A stretch of DNA of 64,000 bases, taken from assembly GCA_001942045.1 (NCBI GenBank), contig MSTD01000007.1:108409-172408 (forward strand), written 5' to 3'. The position numbers were made by a program, and so were the translations under genes. The notes under the pieces are model-generated. The model was given only the letters and a program-made list of their open reading frames with translations, ran no database searches and was not told where the DNA came from. This stretch comes from Mycolicibacterium porcinum. GTDB lineage: Bacteria > Actinomycetota > Actinomycetes > Mycobacteriales > Mycobacteriaceae. Shown piece by piece: positions 60,578-64,000 of the stretch (its first letter is position 1; every line of letters starts with the position of its first letter).

Positions 60578-61209
60578 CGCTGCGTTTGTCCGAGGGCGTC
60601 GAGAACATCCGCCGCCACGCGCCGGCTGTCGGGCAGCCCGAGTGCAGTTGTGGTGAGCAGCCTGCTTCCGGATATCCGATATGTGGTGAACGGGCCGCTC
60701 GCCGTATCGCTGTTGAGCAGCAACGTATCTGGTTGCGGGCTCTTCACGGTGCGGCGGTGGTATCCGGTACCTGCCAAGGTGCACGCGGGTACCGACGCAG
60801 TGAGTCGGTCGAACCGGGCCTGGGCTGTGGCCCGGTCCGGGTAGACGGCCACGGCCTGACGAACATCGGCCACGCTCGGGAGTGCCGCCGTATCAATTTC
60901 TGCGATGTACCCCGCGGCGCGGAACTGTTTCCAGTCGTCGCCGAATACCGTGGGCGGGTCGAACAGTCCGCGACATCCGGCAGGTGTATTCGGAATCGCA
61001 AGCGGTGCGGTGACATCCAGCTCGGGTAACCCGTGAAATCCAGTCACGCCCGCGATGGCCTGGACGTCCTCGACGGAAAGTACTTCGGCTGCAACCGGCT
61101 TCGTGCGCGTGATGGGGAGGTTGATCCCGCAGCCCGACAACAGCGACACGCAACAGCAGATCGCCACGGCACAGGCGCGAACCACGGCCGACGCACCTCT
61201 GGTACGCAT
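60574..61209 (-). CDS. Lipoprotein with PknH-like sensor domain
   Basis: Protein of 211 residues with signal and lipobox LLSGC (Cys27). The mature domain has two cysteines (TPAGCRGLFDPP and SVPACTLAGTGY) placed like the disulfide of the extracellular PknH/LppH-type sensor domain, and the repeated RAAGYIAEIDTA-like strands. First gene of the three-lipoprotein operon. Ligand unknown. Confidence 0.72.
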   Translation of the reverse strand: MRTRGASAVVRACAVAICCCVSLLSGCGINLPITRTKPVAAEVLSVEDVQAIAGVTGFHGLPELDVTAPLAIPNTPAGCRGLFDPPTVFGDDWKQFRAAGYIAEIDTAALPSVADVRQAVAVYPDRATAQARFDRLTASVPACTLAGTGYHRRTVKSPQPDTLLLNSDTASGPFTTYRISGSRLLTTTALGLPDSRRVAADVLDALGQTQR

Positions 61210-61320
61210 GCGCCACCCCCCAGTCGAATCGAGGGTTCAAGTCTAAAACTCGGCCGGGGCCCGCCCGGACGCCAAATTTTCCGCATCGGCGCTCACCGAG
61301 GATCTACGCGTTCTGCGACC

Positions 61321-61326
61321 TACAGT
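61321..61326 (+). promoter_or_regulatory. -10 element of leaderless M15-type peptidase gene
   Basis: TACAGT is 6 nt before the GTG at 61333; no Shine-Dalgarno is visible. Confidence 0.5.
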
Positions 61327-61332
61327 GGCGGG

Positions 61333-62040
61333 GTGGGCATTGCAACCGTCCGGGTATGTGCCCTGGTGGTGGTCCTGTGCACCGGGGGCACGACGGGTTG
61401 TGCCGGTGGTGCACCGGAATCGGGGCGGGCACCGGAAACCATCTCCGCCTCACCGCAGAATCCGCAGCCCAGCGCGGAGCCGGAGCGCCGCGCGCGGGTT
61501 CAGCCGGTGGACGCGGCGGCACTGGGCGCCGGCTGGCGGCCGGGATGCCCGGTTCCGCCCATTGAGCTCCGCCGAATCACCCTGTCATACATAGGCTTTG
61601 ACGGGCGTGCGCACCGCGGCGACTTGGTGGTGCACCGCGACGTGGTCGGCGAGGTGATCGCGATCTTCGCGGACCTGTACTCGGCGCGATTCCCGGTCGA
61701 GAAGATGCGCACTGTCGACCACTATCCCGGCGCGGTCGACGAACTCTCCATGCAGGACAACAACACCTCGGCGTTCAATTGCCGGCCGCTGCGAAGTGGA
61801 GCGTGGTCATTGCATGCCTACGGACGTGCGGTCGATATCAACCCGCTGGTCAACCCGTACATCTCGGCGTCTGGTGACTTGCAGCCGGTCACCGCGCGGG
61901 CATATCTGGACCGCACCCGCGCCGACCAGGGAATGATCCGCGACGGCGACGTTGTGGTGCGGACCTTCGCCCGGCGGGGCTGGCGGTGGGGTGGGCATTG
62001 GCACGACCCGATCGACTACCAACATTTCGAACGGCGCTGA
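61333..62040 (+). CDS. M15-family D-Ala-D-Ala carboxypeptidase-like lipoprotein
   Basis: Protein of 235 residues. A hydrophobic signal with lipobox-like TTGC (Cys23) precedes a Pro-rich linker and a domain with zinc motifs SLHAYGRAVDIN (His and Asp) and GGHWHDPIDYQHF (the Glu replaced by other polar residues, His kept). M15 enzymes trim D-alanine from peptidoglycan stem peptides; because the usual GExWH-like catalytic Glu is not obvious, activity is uncertain. GTG start on a leaderless transcript, divergent from the lipoprotein operon. Confidence 0.75.
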   Translation: MGIATVRVCALVVVLCTGGTTGCAGGAPESGRAPETISASPQNPQPSAEPERRARVQPVDAAALGAGWRPGCPVPPIELRRITLSYIGFDGRAHRGDLVVHRDVVGEVIAIFADLYSARFPVEKMRTVDHYPGAVDELSMQDNNTSAFNCRPLRSGAWSLHAYGRAVDINPLVNPYISASGDLQPVTARAYLDRTRADQGMIRDGDVVVRTFARRGWRWGGHWHDPIDYQHFERR

Positions 62041-62052
62041 GGTACCAACGCC

Positions 62053-62682
62053 CTAAACCCCGGCCGACGGCCTTTCGGAGGCGACATGTCCGCTTGCCAC
62101 CGCCGAGCCGACCCAGCGTGTGAGGTAATCGCGCAGGGCCTGTCCGGTGCGCGGCGGCCGGCCCGGGTCGATGACGAACGACTGGATGATGCGAAGTACG
62201 TGCTCGGCGAGCTCGTCGAGTTCGGCCTCGGTGTAGCCGACCTCGGCCCAGTCGACGTCCATCTTGTGCAGCATGGCGCGGGCAAAGTCGACCGCCACAT
62301 CCGAGGTCACCGACTCGGTGTGGGCGTTCGCCCGTCCGGGAGCCACGAGCAAACCGATGTGCTTGTCCTCGGGCAGCCAGGCCAGGGACGTCGCGATGGA
62401 CTCGGTGACCGCCTCCACCGGATCGGTCATGCCCTTGATATGGGCGGCCAACCGGTCCAGGAAGTCGCTGGCCGCATGTACCGCGGCGGCTACCAGCAGG
62501 GCTTCGGTGCTCGGAAAATAGCGGTACACGGTTTGACGGGTGACGCCGAGGGTGCGGGCCACGTCGGCGATCGAGAAGTCCGCACCCCGCTCATCGATGG
62601 CCTTCCCGGCCGCGGCCAGGATGCGGGCAATCGCCTCTTCGTCGGTGGCCGGGGCCGAGCCGGACCACCCGTGCGTTCGCAT
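62053..62682 (-). CDS. TetR-family transcriptional regulator
   Basis: Protein of 209 residues with HTH FSIADVARTLGVTRQTVYRY followed by FPSTEALL. It lies 38 bp downstream of the CYP125-like gene on the same strand, so it may control that gene and itself. Ligand region ends with VIDPGRPPRTGQALRDYL, as in several mycobacterial TetR proteins of lipid metabolism. Confidence 0.85.
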   Translation of the reverse strand: MRTHGWSGSAPATDEEAIARILAAAGKAIDERGADFSIADVARTLGVTRQTVYRYFPSTEALLVAAAVHAASDFLDRLAAHIKGMTDPVEAVTESIATSLAWLPEDKHIGLLVAPGRANAHTESVTSDVAVDFARAMLHKMDVDWAEVGYTEAELDELAEHVLRIIQSFVIDPGRPPRTGQALRDYLTRWVGSAVASGHVASERPSAGV

Positions 62683-62720
62683 GGGCGAATCCTAGAACAA
62701 CGGGCCGATCACACCGCCGG

Positions 62721-63956
62721 TCAGCCGTGGTAGGAGACCGGCAGATCCTTGACGCCGTTGATCCACCCGGACCGGAGGCGTTGCGGCTCACCCAGTTTGG
62801 TGATGTCCGGGATCTGATCGGCGATCTCGTTGAACATCAGCTTGATCTCCATCCGCGCCAGGTTGGCGCCGATGCAGTAATGCGCGCCGTTGCCGCCGAA
62901 CGCCAGGTGCGGGTTGGGATTGCGCAGGATGTTGAACGTGAAGGGCGACTCGAAGACTTCCTCGTCGTAGTTGGCCGAGCTGTAGAACAAGCCGGCGCGC
63001 TGCCCGGCCTTCACGGTGGCGTCACCGACCTGGGTGTCGACCAGGGCGGTGCGCTGGAAGCAGTGCACCGGGGTGGCCCAGCGGATGATCTCGTCGACCG
63101 CGGTCTCGGGGCGCTCGCGTTTGAAAAGCTCCCACTGGTCTGGATTTTCGAGGAACGCGTTCATGCCGTGCGTCATGGCGTTGCGGGTGGTCTCGTTGCC
63201 GGCCACGGCCAGCAGGATCACGAAGAACGCGAACTCCACCTCGCCCAGCGAGTCACCATCGACGTCGGCCTGAACCAGGCGCGTCACGATGTCGTCGGCC
63301 GGGCACTTCCGGCGCTGTTCGGCCATGTTGTACGCGTAGCCCATGAGCTCCGCGTTGGCCATCGTCGGGTCGGCATCGAAGTCCGGGTCGTCGGTGTTCA
63401 TGATGGCGTTGGTCCAGTGGAAGAGCTTCTCGCGGTCTTCCTCGGGCACGCCGATCAGGTCGGCGATGGCCAGCAGCGGGAGGCTCATCGCGATGTCGTC
63501 GACGAAATTGCCGCTGTCCTTCTTGGCCGCCGCGGCCACGATCTCCCGGGCCGCCACCGCGAGCTTCTCTTCCAGCGTGGCCACCGAACGCGGTGTGAAC
63601 AGTCGCGACACCAGCTTGCGCAACCGGGTGTGCTCGGGGGCGTCGTGGTTGATCAGCAGTGCCTTGGTGAGGTCGAGTTGTTCTGAGGTGACGCCTTCGG
63701 GGAGCCGCATGACGGCCCCCTTGGCGTTGGTCGACCACACTGTGCCGCCGTCGCGGGAGATGGTCTTGATGTCCTCATGGCGAGTGATCACCCAATAACC
63801 GCCGTCATTGAAGATCGACTCTTCCTGCGCGTTCCACCACACCGGCGCGGTCTGGCGCAGTTGGGCGAACTCGTCGACGGGAATCCCGCGGAGCAGGACG
63901 TCGGGATCGGTGAAGTCGTACCCCGCGCCGAATGGGCAGGCGCTCATGGTGGTCAA
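62721..63956 (-). CDS. CYP125-like cytochrome P450
   Basis: P450 of 411 residues with I-helix ILLAVAGNETTRNAMTHGMN, ExxR in DEIIRWATPV, and heme loop AFGGNGAHYCIGANLARM. Blocks such as YDFTDPDVLLRGIPVDEFAQ, LRKLVSRLFTPRSVA and FTFNILRNPNPH are characteristic of the CYP125/CYP142/CYP124 group, closest to CYP125, which oxidises C26/C27 of cholesterol and cholestenone. M. smegmatis has more than one CYP125, so this may be the extra copy. Start is TTG at 63956 with AGGAG about 10 nt upstream; ATG at 63947 is an alternative. Confidence 0.85.
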   Translation of the reverse strand: MTTMSACPFGAGYDFTDPDVLLRGIPVDEFAQLRQTAPVWWNAQEESIFNDGGYWVITRHEDIKTISRDGGTVWSTNAKGAVMRLPEGVTSEQLDLTKALLINHDAPEHTRLRKLVSRLFTPRSVATLEEKLAVAAREIVAAAAKKDSGNFVDDIAMSLPLLAIADLIGVPEEDREKLFHWTNAIMNTDDPDFDADPTMANAELMGYAYNMAEQRRKCPADDIVTRLVQADVDGDSLGEVEFAFFVILLAVAGNETTRNAMTHGMNAFLENPDQWELFKRERPETAVDEIIRWATPVHCFQRTALVDTQVGDATVKAGQRAGLFYSSANYDEEVFESPFTFNILRNPNPHLAFGGNGAHYCIGANLARMEIKLMFNEIADQIPDITKLGEPQRLRSGWINGVKDLPVSYHG

Positions 63957-64000
63957 GCCGGATCATCTCCTCGTGTGACGGCGAGCACATTCCTGCTGTC

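Overview
This is high-GC actinobacterial DNA from a fast-growing mycobacterium (Mycolicibacterium type, related to M. smegmatis). Two gene orders show this. One is the complete mce4 sterol-import operon between fadE26/fadE27/fadD17/fdxD/hsd4A and otsA, the order of M. tuberculosis Rv3490-Rv3506. The other is phoP-phoR-HIT-Rv0760c-adhB-Rv0762c-ferredoxin-cyp51-SDR-cyp123-TetR/aldA-SDR-Rv0770-Rv0771, the order of Rv0757-Rv0771. These loci are far apart in M. tuberculosis but about 15 kb apart here.

1-8.4 kb: lipid and polyester metabolism. The tail of a GMC (long-chain alcohol oxidase-like) gene and a PucR regulator are followed by an aldehyde dehydrogenase and a minus-strand operon of acyl-CoA ligase, class II PHA synthase (phaC) and PHA depolymerase (phaZ). 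A second PucR gene is divergent. 8.4-12.7 kb: gabD2, a VOC protein, AraC and TetR regulators and an NAD-dependent epimerase.

12.7-28.6 kb: cholesterol catabolism and import. fadE26-fadE27-fadD17 (minus) diverge from fdxD-hsd4A-yrbE4AB-mce4ABCDEF-mam4AB (plus). KstR-type operators lie in both control regions. The mce4 operon has a long, foldable 5' leader. Its genes overlap by ATGA or TGATG except mce4A/mce4B, which are joined by a 21-codon micro-ORF.

28.6-44.2 kb: otsA with a 54-residue upstream protein; three tandem paralogous small secreted proteins; an enoyl-CoA hydratase/SDR pair; a DUF1905-YdeI protein; a four-gene molybdenum hydroxylase operon whose large subunit lacks the CO dehydrogenase signatures; a VanX-like dipeptidase, a cutinase and a GH5-like hydrolase; a frameshifted LuxR remnant; two small membrane proteins; an HNH protein beside tRNA-Thr(TGT); and a decapeptide-repeat protein divergent from phoP.

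44.2-64 kb: phoPR, the cyp51/cyp123 operon running minus from a TetR gene, and the divergent aldA operon. Matching GGACA-N2-TGTCC palindromes lie at the TetR start and upstream of aldA. Between the TetR gene and cyp123, a 26-bp tandem repeat makes two nine-codon micro-ORFs chained by ATGA overlaps. The end holds three consecutive lipoprotein genes, an M15-type peptidase lipoprotein, a TetR gene and a CYP125-like P450.

There is no CRISPR array, insertion sequence or rRNA gene. Decayed genes are a LuxR fragment (41.4 kb), an acyl-ACP desaturase C-terminus (46.9 kb) and perhaps an NAD-dependent dehydrogenase scar (33.6 kb). No gene-free stretch exceeds 300 bp. The longest are 17850-18120 (KstR boxes, promoter, leader) and 31547-31806 (palindromic operator).
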